NCBI GenBank assembly: GCA_937901055.1
Contig: CALCGO010000056.1
Location: 1-24,765 of the forward strand
From: an uncultured Rhodobacterales bacterium
Lineage (GTDB): Bacteria; Pseudomonadota; Alphaproteobacteria; Rhodobacterales; Rhodobacteraceae
Reading direction: 5' to 3'
Length of the DNA: 24,765 bases
The notes beneath the pieces were generated by a model. That model was not told the origin of the DNA. It saw only the letters and a list, made by a program, of their open reading frames with translations, and did no database searches. This document shows positions 16,695 to 24,057 of the stretch, piece by piece. The position numbers were made by a program, and so were the translations under genes. The first letter of the stretch is position 1. Every line of letters starts with the position of its first letter.

Positions 16695-17436
16695 GTTTGG
16701 TGAACAAGCGGCCTGGCCCTGCTATTATTCCGCTGAGTCCGGCCAACTCGGCCATGTGCCAAGCAAGTGCCTGGTTGCTTGAAATTACGGGCTTGCCAAC
16801 GCTTGTCTCTGCACGTTCGATCATGCCAAAGGTTCGCAAATTGGTGCAGGAAATGAAGACAGCTTCCACATCGTCAATCGAGCCTATATCGCAAACGGCG
16901 TTGTAAATGGATTCGGGTGATATCCGCGCAACGATTGCGTCTTCCTTTTGTTCAAACGACCCGAAGTTCACGACCTCGAAACCGTTGCTTAGCAAAAGAT
17001 CGATCATCGCAGCAGACACATCTTCCACATAGGGTGTGACGAGCCCGATCTTGCGTACCCTCATATGCCGCAAGGCTTCCATTACGGCGGTTATTGGGTC
17101 AGTCGTTTTGGCGCTTGGAAACGTTCCGGTAACTATGTTGGATATGTTGTCGGCACCGATCACGGTCGCTCCAGACGTGCAGGCATACCCGACAACGTCC
17201 ATCGGAAATGCCGACGGAAGGAGTTCGACTGCAGTTGGCAGCGCGGCTTCCATTTCTGACAAGGTTTCGGGCGTAACTTCTTGAGCTAGGGGAATACGAG
17301 TATGAAACAGACCAGTGCCAGAGTGGTTAAACACGGAGCGAAATTCAGCTTCGATGGTTTCGTCTGTTTCCAGCACGATGAGACCGAGAGCGGCGGTGGA
17401 TGCCACGCCATTGTCAAGTGTGAACGGTAGTTTCAT
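16690..17436 (-). CDS. Maleate isomerase/Asp-Glu racemase-fold protein (EutA-like)
   Basis: A protein of 248 aa of the superfamily that includes maleate cis-trans isomerase, aspartate/glutamate racemase and arylmalonate decarboxylase. Both active-site cysteines are present: Cys86 in YACTSGA and Cys197 in SCTNLRT, spaced as in maleate isomerases; arylmalonate decarboxylase keeps only the second. Likely reactions are isomerisation or racemisation by proton transfer between two thiols. EutA of hydroxyectoine loci belongs to the same superfamily, and here it is last in an operon with an M24 hydrolase and an ammonia-lyase, 4 nt after the former. I cannot assign the substrate. Confidence 0.82.
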   Translation of the reverse strand: MKLPFTLDNGVASTAALGLIVLETDETIEAEFRSVFNHSGTGLFHTRIPLAQEVTPETLSEMEAALPTAVELLPSAFPMDVVGYACTSGATVIGADNISNIVTGTFPSAKTTDPITAVMEALRHMRVRKIGLVTPYVEDVSAAMIDLLLSNGFEVVNFGSFEQKEDAIVARISPESIYNAVCDIGSIDDVEAVFISCTNLRTFGMIERAETSVGKPVISSNQALAWHMAELAGLSGIIAGPGRLFTKR

Positions 17437-17440
17437 AGCA

Positions 17441-18580
17441 TCACCCGATAACCGGAATTTCAGCCGGTGCGCGTTCGGTCAGTAGTCGCGGAGGGCCATT
17501 TTCGATCAGAATATTTTCTTCATGAACCATAATTTTTTGTCCTTCAATAACCATGCAGGGTTCCAGCGTCATCACCATCCCTGCGCGCATCGCGGTTCTG
17601 TCGAATGCAACGATTGAGGGGGATTCGGTCAATTGTGTACCAAGCCCGTGCCCCAAACGCCCGACATCCCCACCTTCTTGATCAATAACCTTGGCCATTG
17701 CAGTAAATAAATCCGCACAACTCACGCCTGGTCGCGCGATAGCAAGGGCCGCATCGGTGGCCTTATAAAGCGTAGCATACGCCCGTTTAACCTTATCACT
17801 TGCATGTCCGATCGCGAAATTTCTGTCAAAGTCGCAAAAGTACCCGCCTAATGTGGACCCAGTATCGAGCATCAGCACATCACCCGCCGTTAGTGGGCGA
17901 TCATTCGGTGGCGAAATCACATCGGAATACCCACCGTTCCCTGCGCCGCCAACAAGGTAGGGAACATCATCGGCGCCACGTCGTAGAAGGTCGATTTTGA
18001 AGGCGCGGAAGCTTTCCTTCAATGGTTGGCCCTCGTGAAATAGGTCCGCGGCACTTGCAAAGGCATCAGAGGTGATCTGGCAAATACGCGAAATTTTGTC
18101 AACTTCTACGTGGGATTTTACCTGCAGTATTCGTTGAACCAGAAGGCTAGCATCGCGAAATTTGGTGTAAGGTGACCGATCCAAAACGCGTTGGTAATCG
18201 TTCAACGGCATACGCAAACTACTTTCCCGCCCACGCATCATCCCAACGGTTTTATAGGCGCTTAGCGTTTCAGCCAGCAGCGAGACTCCGTCGTCATCGA
18301 CATGTGGCGATGACCATGTTCGGATATCGTCTATCCAAGTGTTCGACATCAGATTTGCACCGATCTGTGAAATAATCGCAATGGGTTTTCCTATTGCGGG
18401 AACAACCAGAAACCAAGGGCGTGTCGGGCTTTGCCAAAACAGTGTGCGAAACCCGGTGAAGTAACGCATCTCTGCTTCGGTAGTGAAAAACAGCGCGTCG
18501 AGCTTGGCTGCCTGCATCTCGATTTGTACGCGTTCTAGTCGATCTTCGAATTCGTGGGTTGGAAAATCCGGCTCACTCAT
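17441..18580 (-). CDS. M24-family metallohydrolase (Xaa-Pro dipeptidase-like)
   Basis: A protein of 379 aa with a creatinase-type N-domain and an M24 catalytic domain. All five ligands of the dinuclear metal centre are visible: Asp239 (VLMLDTGS), Asp250 (FCDFDRNF), His311 (GRLGHGLG), Glu340 (MTLEPCM) and Glu354 (MVHEEN). Thus, unlike the ectoine hydrolase and creatinase in the same window, this should be a true metal hydrolase. It may cleave an Xaa-Pro peptide or an amidine/amide in a small osmolyte. Start: ATG at 18580, overlapping the end of the ammonia-lyase gene as ATGAGTGA, with GGAAGG upstream; the TTG just before is less likely. Third M24-fold gene within 10 kb. Confidence 0.85.
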   Translation of the reverse strand: MSEPDFPTHEFEDRLERVQIEMQAAKLDALFFTTEAEMRYFTGFRTLFWQSPTRPWFLVVPAIGKPIAIISQIGANLMSNTWIDDIRTWSSPHVDDDGVSLLAETLSAYKTVGMMRGRESSLRMPLNDYQRVLDRSPYTKFRDASLLVQRILQVKSHVEVDKISRICQITSDAFASAADLFHEGQPLKESFRAFKIDLLRRGADDVPYLVGGAGNGGYSDVISPPNDRPLTAGDVLMLDTGSTLGGYFCDFDRNFAIGHASDKVKRAYATLYKATDAALAIARPGVSCADLFTAMAKVIDQEGGDVGRLGHGLGTQLTESPSIVAFDRTAMRAGMVMTLEPCMVIEGQKIMVHEENILIENGPPRLLTERAPAEIPVIG

Positions 18581-19655
18581 CAACTGGGCCTTCCGAAAGG
18601 TAGAGCAGTATACGGGACTCGGATGTCAGACCTAACTCTTGGCGTTCTTCACCCGCAAAATGGACTCCTGCATACCCTGCCACCGCCGACGGGGAGGCAG
18701 CTAGATCGTGCGTTTTCAAAACTTTAACCGCCGCAAGAGCTTCAGCCTCGCTTATGGTGATAAACCCATCCGCTTCCTTTGCCAGATACTTTAGCGCCAG
18801 ATGCGAGGGTTCTTTACAATCTAGGCGGCCCATGACGGAAGCTGGACCTGTGGTCGTTACAACCTGCGATGCCACGATGCTGTCGTAAAGTGCCGGGGCG
18901 TATTCGGGTTCGACCACGTAAATTTTTGGCGTTTCGCCCCAATAGTGCCGCGCTGCTGCTGTGCAGGCCGCGGCCAAACCACCGACGCCTGCTTGAAGGA
19001 ATATATGTGTGGGCGGGCTGGTTAGTTGATCGGCGACTTCGGCGCCCATAATCAAATAACCTTCCATGACGTCTCGCGGTAATTCTGTGTATCCGAGCCA
19101 AGAACTGTCTGATAGCAGCTCCCAACCGTTTTCTTTGGCGGCCATCAGGGCGGCATTCATGCTCGCCTCATAGTTTGCGCCGGCCCGAACGACCGTTGCG
19201 CCCTTGTCCCTTAAGCGCCCCGCGAATTCATCAGGCACAGTGTTCGCCAGATAGACGACTGCACCCGCCCCGAAGGCGCGCGCACCTGCGGCCATGGATA
19301 AGCCGTGGTTTCCGGCACTAGCGCAAACAAATACCTTGCCCTTCAATGCTGTTTCGTATTCGCGTAACGTGTCTTCTGACACCAATTTGTCAGCGGCTTT
19401 CGCGATCGCAAATGCAGCGCCCAGAGATTTGAAACTGCCAAGCCCCACTCTTTTGCGTTCGTCTTTGACATGTACAGCGGCCACGCCTAGTTGTGCAGCA
19501 ATAGAACTGACGTCAATTAATGGAGATACGTCCGCGACAGGGCATTTTGCAAACAATGCACGGGCGGCGCTCGGGTTGGTACACAGTTCACCACGCGCCA
19601 TTTCGGATTCGTCCGGTAGACCGGTTTCTCTCAATTGATTTGCTATAAATTCCAT
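18573..19655 (-). CDS. PLP-dependent ammonia-lyase, diaminopropionate ammonia-lyase-like
   Basis: A protein of 360 aa, fold-type II PLP enzyme. The Schiff-base lysine is Lys76 (GLGSFKSLGAA), with the substrate loop SAGNHG (113-118) and the phosphate loop GVGGLA (223-228). KDERKRVGLGSFK and DSSWLGYTELPRDVMEGY match the diaminopropionate ammonia-lyase branch (family DTAWxGYxEIP), and Asp183 matches the general base used on the L-isomer. The aspartate used on the D-isomer (DGNHG in the E. coli enzyme) is replaced: here it reads SAGNHG, as in threonine dehydratases. The enzyme therefore probably deaminates an L-amino acid such as L-diaminopropionate, a hydroxy amino acid or a related compound. 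EutB of hydroxyectoine loci is a related ammonia-lyase. Overlaps the M24 gene, so the two are co-translated. Confidence 0.82.
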   Translation of the reverse strand: MEFIANQLRETGLPDESEMARGELCTNPSAARALFAKCPVADVSPLIDVSSIAAQLGVAAVHVKDERKRVGLGSFKSLGAAFAIAKAADKLVSEDTLREYETALKGKVFVCASAGNHGLSMAAGARAFGAGAVVYLANTVPDEFAGRLRDKGATVVRAGANYEASMNAALMAAKENGWELLSDSSWLGYTELPRDVMEGYLIMGAEVADQLTSPPTHIFLQAGVGGLAAACTAAARHYWGETPKIYVVEPEYAPALYDSIVASQVVTTTGPASVMGRLDCKEPSHLALKYLAKEADGFITISEAEALAAVKVLKTHDLAASPSAVAGYAGVHFAGEERQELGLTSESRILLYLSEGPVDE

Positions 19656-19707
19656 ACAAACACCTTCTTAACCAACATTCGATATGCAAACTCGGGTTAC
19701 GTCACTG

Positions 19708-19772
19708 GTATACGTTTTACCTGTGACCCATTAATCGGAAACCGTACTAACTGACCAGGAAACCTCGTATAC
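19708..19772. promoter_or_regulatory. Paired GTATAC palindromes, candidate GntR-type operators
   Basis: In the 127-bp gap upstream of the ammonia-lyase operon, GTATAC occurs at 19708-19713 (TGGTATACGT) and 19767-19772 (TCGTATACTC), 59 bp apart. Together with flanking CG they form a 7-bp inverted repeat (GTATACG / CGTATAC). The sequence fits the T-N-G-T-A-C style half-sites of FadR/VanR-type GntR regulators. No such regulator is in the window, so this is a guess from pattern. Confidence 0.4.
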
Positions 19773-19782
19773 TCGCAACCTA

Positions 19783-20739
19783 TTATGCGTTGCGTTCGTG
19801 AAAAATAAAACCGATGAAGTTTAACAGGAGTTGCGCGGCGAGAATGGTCGTGGAGTCGCTCTGATCGTAATCTGGCGCCACTTCTACTAGGTCAATACCG
19901 ACGACCTGATGATGTTTGGCAACCTGTTGCAGGATTTCCAACACGTCGTAATAAAGGAACCCGCCGTGGCTCGGTGTACCAGTACCGGGCGCGATTGAAG
20001 GGCAAAATGCGTCGATGTCTATGGTGACATAAAGGCGTGCACCCTTGGGGATGCGAGCCACAACCGTCTCGGGGCCAAGGGCTCGGGTTTGACGAACAGA
20101 TAGGATATCGGAGCCGACCGTGCGGGCATATTCGTACCCTTCTTTGGCAGTCGAAGATACGTTGCGGATGCCCAATTGGGTAAGGCCAGTAACATAGCTA
20201 TGGTCGGCAGCGCGACGCATGGGGTTGCCATGACCGTTGCGTACGCCGTGGCGTTCGTCAACAAAGTCTAGGTGAGCATCTATTTGCAGAATGTGAATCG
20301 GACCTTGGTCGTCAAATGCGTTAACGCACGGAATGTTGATGGAGTGGTCGCCGCCGATGGTCACAGGCAAAGCACCACCACTCAGGGCTTGGCGCACGGC
20401 ATATTCGATGTTGGCGTGCGAACTTTCGGTGTCGGTGTGAATGATGTCGGCATCGCCCATGTCAACGATACTTACGTCTGCACCTAAATAGGTCGCGTCG
20501 TCTTCGTGATCGTACGCTCCGTCGTGGCCAAACGCGAAAAGTGTGGAAGCTTCGCGGACACCGCGCGGGCCGAAACGTGCGCCAGAACGGTATTGAGTAC
20601 CCGCATCAAATGGTGCACCGATTATTGCAACGTCGGCGTTTATTGTTGTCCAATCCTCGACGTATGGTTTCTTGCCGAAAGTCGCGATGCCGACAAACGG
20701 TAGGTTCAAACGACCAGATTTATATCCGTGGTTATTCAT
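19783..20739 (-). CDS. Agmatinase-family ureohydrolase
   Basis: A protein of 318 aa that should hydrolyse a guanidino compound to an amine and urea with two Mn ions. All six metal ligands are seen: His132 (GGDHS), Asp154, His156 and Asp158 (DAHLDF), Asp241 and Asp243 (DIDAFCPS). GTGTPSHGG and ERHGVRNGHGNPMRRA are typical of the agmatinase/guanidinobutyrase branch. The residue after DIDAF is Cys where many agmatinases have Asp. Start: ATG at 20739 with AGGAG 5 nt upstream; a more distal in-frame start (20781) would precede this site. It lies 127 bp upstream of the ammonia-lyase operon. Beside a creatinase, the substrate could be agmatine, guanidinobutyrate, guanidinoacetate or another small guanidino acid; I cannot choose. 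Confidence 0.88.
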   Translation of the reverse strand: MNNHGYKSGRLNLPFVGIATFGKKPYVEDWTTINADVAIIGAPFDAGTQYRSGARFGPRGVREASTLFAFGHDGAYDHEDDATYLGADVSIVDMGDADIIHTDTESSHANIEYAVRQALSGGALPVTIGGDHSINIPCVNAFDDQGPIHILQIDAHLDFVDERHGVRNGHGNPMRRAADHSYVTGLTQLGIRNVSSTAKEGYEYARTVGSDILSVRQTRALGPETVVARIPKGARLYVTIDIDAFCPSIAPGTGTPSHGGFLYYDVLEILQQVAKHHQVVGIDLVEVAPDYDQSDSTTILAAQLLLNFIGFIFHERNA

Positions 20740-21063
20740 GTAATCTCCTGTTTCGTCGAAGGTTGCGACGGGGAAGAACACATTGCAAGCGTAGGCTTCG
20801 ATTATTGGTGGGCTAAAATGGCGTCAATCGGATTCTCCGAGTGGTTGTGCGGTCGGTTTTCATATAAAATCTTTGATCATCGCTCGCACCTCCCGAACTT
20901 GTTCACCAGATCGGTCAAGCGCCGCTTCGTAGGAGGCATCACCTCATCGGCTTTGCTAAATTCGCTGGCATCGCCACAGGTCAAGCGGTGTACGATAAGG
21001 AAGAAAGGTGACAGACGCAGCTCGGTTAGCCATGACTGCACAAGACACCTGAACGGCTCCTCG
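20740..21063 (-). other. Intergenic region with a decayed minus-strand coding remnant
   Basis: About 320 bp between the flavoprotein stop and the ureohydrolase start hold no intact gene. Short minus-strand pieces in different frames look coding: one ends YEAALDRSGEQVREVRAMIKDFI at the TGA at 20860-20862; another frame reads LTCGDASEFSKADE around 20950-20990; a third reads VMANRAASVTFLPYRTPLDLW further upstream. Together they suggest a gene broken by frameshifts, of no family I recognise. The last 120 bp before the ureohydrolase should hold its promoter. Confidence 0.35.
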
Positions 21064-23043
21064 TCAGAGCCGCAACGCAATTTCGCGCCCCTCGTAGGTA
21101 GCTGCGGCTGCGTTGCGCGGGGCAGAGGCATCGCCTATCAGCATCGGCATAATTCCCAGATCGGTGAGGTCATTTGCCAATTGCATGTCGGCCCGATTTC
21201 CGGTCGCGAGGACCAATGAATTCGCTGAAATGATCCGGGTGGCACCGCTTAATAATGACAAGACTTCGGCGCCTGAGTCCGCCCAGCGAATAATGGCGCT
21301 TTCGGTGACAACATTTACTCCAAGTTTTGCTAGACTGCGCCGTGCCGGCCCGTCTGTCGCCGAGCGTTGAAGTTCTTTGGCCGCCATTTCATCCGGCGTC
21401 ACAATCGTGACCTTGTGGCCATCTTCCGCCAATCTCCACGCTGTTCCGACACCTCGCCAATTGCCACCTTCGTCCAGAACGATCACTTCGTCGCCTAATC
21501 GTGCGGATCGCCCCATTACATCCTCGGCCGACCAAACGTCGCCGGCCTCTATTCCGGGCAACGAAACGATATGAGGCAGAGCTTTCTGAAACCCGGTTTC
21601 CGCGGGAAGCGAGCCGGTAGCTAGCACGACTTGATCCGCACCCAGATCGGCGATCATTTTTGCATCCATATATGTATTGTACCTGACATCGACGCCAAGC
21701 TTATCGAGTTGGCGTTCGTACCAACCAATAAGGTCGGTAATCTGCCCGCGTCGTGGTTGAAGACCCGCCAGCCGGAATTGCCCACCAAGATAAGGTGTGG
21801 CTTCTGCCAGTATAACTTTGTGCCCTTTCTCAGCCGCTACTCGCGCGACTTCTAGCCCAGCTGGTCCGGCGCCGACAACAAGGACCGTTTGTGGCGTACT
21901 TGTGAGGGTAAAACGGTCTCCGCTCCACTCACGTTCGCGCCCAACCGAAGGGTTGATTAGGCAAGAAATCCAGTAATCGCGCCCTCGGCGCCCCCAGCAT
22001 TGTTGGTTGCAGGACAAGCAACCACGGATGTCGTTTGCTCGGCCCTGCGCGGCTTTTGTCATCAAATGTGGGTCGGCAATTTGACCACGAACTATCGAAA
22101 CCAAATCAGCCTCGCCGGCCCCAAGTAAGGTGTTGGCGTTTTCCGGTGTGCGGATATGGCTTTCGGCTGTCACTAGCGCATTTTTCACGACCGTCTTAAG
22201 GCGGGTTGCCAGATCGGCACCCAACTTTTCACCATACTGGAAAGACGGGATGATTTTGTAGAAATCGAAATAACTGCCTGTACCGCAGGTGACGTAATCC
22301 ATCAGATGCTCTGCATCGTGTAAGGCTATAATTTCGGCAGTGTCCTCGCGGCTGAGCGATACGCTGATATCCGGTTCGTCGTTCACTGACAGGCCGATGA
22401 TAAATTCGTCTCCACAAGCGTGGCGAATGCGACGCAAGATCTCGCGCGAGAACCGAGTTCGATTTTCCAGATTGCCGCCCCACTCATCGGTGCGGGTGTT
22501 AGAAAACGGGGTCCAGAACTGGTCGAGCAGGCTATGGTAGGCTGCCCATACCTCGACGCCGTCAAATCCGGCTTTTTGACAACGGATTGCAGCTTGGACG
22601 AAGCTTTCGATTGTTTCTTCGATTTCGCCCGCCGTCATCGCATGGCTGCCGTCATTATCATGATAACTCGGCCCACCCGAGGGCGACCAGTTTGCGTGCC
22701 ATGAATTGTCCCAGTCGCCGTGCGCCCCCACATGATAAAGCTGCTGGATCATCACTACGCCCTCCGCCTGACAGGCTTCAGTGATGCGGCGAAAGTGCGG
22801 GATGACTTCATCTGATGAGTGGCGGAAGTTTCCACGGGTCAGCACTGCGGCCGGGTGCACGGGCATCGGTTCAACCACAATCATAGCCGCGCCGCCAATC
22901 GCCCGCTCCAAGTAATAGGCGAGATGCTGATCGCCGGGCAGCCCATCTTTCGCCATGTTGGTGGTGTGCGCCCCAAAGACCACACGATTCTTTAGCGTCT
23001 TATGGCGCAGTTTCACCGAGTTGAAGATGTGTCCAAAGGTCAT
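21064..23043 (-). CDS. NADH:flavin oxidoreductase with 4Fe-4S and FAD/NAD domains (N-demethylase type)
   Basis: A protein of 659 aa of the trimethylamine dehydrogenase/2,4-dienoyl-CoA reductase group. Domain 1 (about 1-335) is an FMN TIM barrel of the Old Yellow Enzyme type (KLRHKTLKNRVV, GFDGVEVWAAYHSLLDQFWTPFSNTRTDEWGG). Cys342, 345, 349 and 361 (GCLSCNQQCW, SCLINP) hold a 4Fe-4S cluster. Then come an FAD/NAD(P) Rossmann domain from about 387 (VLVVGAGPAGLEVA) and a second nucleotide-binding domain. Relatives oxidatively N-demethylate methylamines, N-methylproline or histamine-like amines. Start: the ATG at 23043 overlaps the racemase-family stop as ATGA; an ATG 12 nt upstream is possible. 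Substrate unknown; by context sarcosine or an N-methylated proline. Confidence 0.88.
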   Translation of the reverse strand: MTFGHIFNSVKLRHKTLKNRVVFGAHTTNMAKDGLPGDQHLAYYLERAIGGAAMIVVEPMPVHPAAVLTRGNFRHSSDEVIPHFRRITEACQAEGVVMIQQLYHVGAHGDWDNSWHANWSPSGGPSYHDNDGSHAMTAGEIEETIESFVQAAIRCQKAGFDGVEVWAAYHSLLDQFWTPFSNTRTDEWGGNLENRTRFSREILRRIRHACGDEFIIGLSVNDEPDISVSLSREDTAEIIALHDAEHLMDYVTCGTGSYFDFYKIIPSFQYGEKLGADLATRLKTVVKNALVTAESHIRTPENANTLLGAGEADLVSIVRGQIADPHLMTKAAQGRANDIRGCLSCNQQCWGRRGRDYWISCLINPSVGREREWSGDRFTLTSTPQTVLVVGAGPAGLEVARVAAEKGHKVILAEATPYLGGQFRLAGLQPRRGQITDLIGWYERQLDKLGVDVRYNTYMDAKMIADLGADQVVLATGSLPAETGFQKALPHIVSLPGIEAGDVWSAEDVMGRSARLGDEVIVLDEGGNWRGVGTAWRLAEDGHKVTIVTPDEMAAKELQRSATDGPARRSLAKLGVNVVTESAIIRWADSGAEVLSLLSGATRIISANSLVLATGNRADMQLANDLTDLGIMPMLIGDASAPRNAAAATYEGREIALRL

Positions 23044-24056
23044 TTTGCACCCCATGTGTCAGACAGCCGATAGCCAGTGGGCCACGGATCGTCGTGGTCA
23101 ACCAAGTGTTGATGTGTGCCAGTGATCCAGGCACGGCCCGAGATTTCGGGGATTATTGCCGGCGTTCCGTTCAAGTCGGTGATTTCACAAATGCGCCCCG
23201 TAAACTCTCCACCGATGATCGATCGGGTGATGAGCGTGTCATCTGCTTTCATCAGGCCGCGTGCTGCCAGCACCGCCATACGGGCTGACACTCCTGTGCC
23301 GGTCGGCGAGCGGTCGATTTTCCCGGGCTGGATCGCAACGGCCGACCGCGTTGTTCCGCTCACTACCGGTGTAGCAAAGTTACAAAAGCTGATATGTTGC
23401 CACTCGTGAAGGACAGGGTGCGAGAACCCAAGTTGTTCGTTCGCGGCATTGGTGATTTTGATGCCCAACCGTGCGATGTCTCCAGCCTCATCAGGGCTAA
23501 TCGAAAAGCCGAGAGCTGGCGCATCAACGATAACGAAGCTATCCCCGCCAAAGGCAGTGTCGACCGTTAGCGTGCCGACGCCGTCTACCTCCAATATTGC
23601 GTCAAGTTTCTGCGCGAACGACGGCAGGTTTTGCACAGAAATGCGTTTTGCCTTGCCGTTTTCGCATTCAGCCCTAACATGAACCAGCCCGCCCGGGGCT
23701 TCGAGTATCAGTTTTGTCACCGGTTCGAACATTGGCAACACACCTGTTTCCAAAAGCACGGTTGCGACACAGATGGTATTGGAGCCTGACATAGGCGGCG
23801 TATCCTCTGGCTCCATGATGATGAAAGCCGCGTCGGCCTCGGGGTCTTTGGGCGGAACCAGTAGGTTTACGTGCTTGAAAACGCCGCCACGCGGTTCATT
23901 TAGCAACAAATTCCGTAGCGTTCCATCTTGCGCGATCCATGTTCGTTGATCCCATATGGTCTCCCCCGGCGGTGGGGTAACGCCATCGGTAATGACATCC
24001 CCTACCTCGCCTTCGGCGTGGGCGGAGACGACATGAATCACGTGAGGCGCGCGCAT
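23040..24056 (-). CDS. Proline racemase superfamily protein with Ser/Thr catalytic pair
   Basis: A protein of 338 aa, about the usual length. The superfamily includes proline racemase, 4-hydroxyproline 2-epimerase and trans-3-hydroxy-L-proline dehydratase. The first active-site motif reads PPMSGSNTIC with Ser90 where racemases have Cys; the second reads RSPTGTGVSARMAVL with Thr252 where they have Cys. Cys/Cys enzymes racemise or epimerise, Cys/Thr enzymes dehydrate, and Ser/Cys proteins are known; I am not aware of a characterised Ser/Thr enzyme. It sits between two demethylase-type flavoproteins (1-nt gap upstream, ATGA overlap downstream), hinting at a (hydroxy)proline or N-methylproline substrate. 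Its active-site make-up means the reaction should not be assumed. Confidence 0.88.
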   Translation of the reverse strand: MRAPHVIHVVSAHAEGEVGDVITDGVTPPPGETIWDQRTWIAQDGTLRNLLLNEPRGGVFKHVNLLVPPKDPEADAAFIIMEPEDTPPMSGSNTICVATVLLETGVLPMFEPVTKLILEAPGGLVHVRAECENGKAKRISVQNLPSFAQKLDAILEVDGVGTLTVDTAFGGDSFVIVDAPALGFSISPDEAGDIARLGIKITNAANEQLGFSHPVLHEWQHISFCNFATPVVSGTTRSAVAIQPGKIDRSPTGTGVSARMAVLAARGLMKADDTLITRSIIGGEFTGRICEITDLNGTPAIIPEISGRAWITGTHQHLVDHDDPWPTGYRLSDTWGAK

Positions 24057-24057
24057 A

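Noticed and set aside
20728..21219. A 163-codon plus-strand frame over the ureohydrolase-flavoprotein gap
   Set aside because: No family motifs, no ribosome-binding site, and it runs antisense into two well-supported genes.
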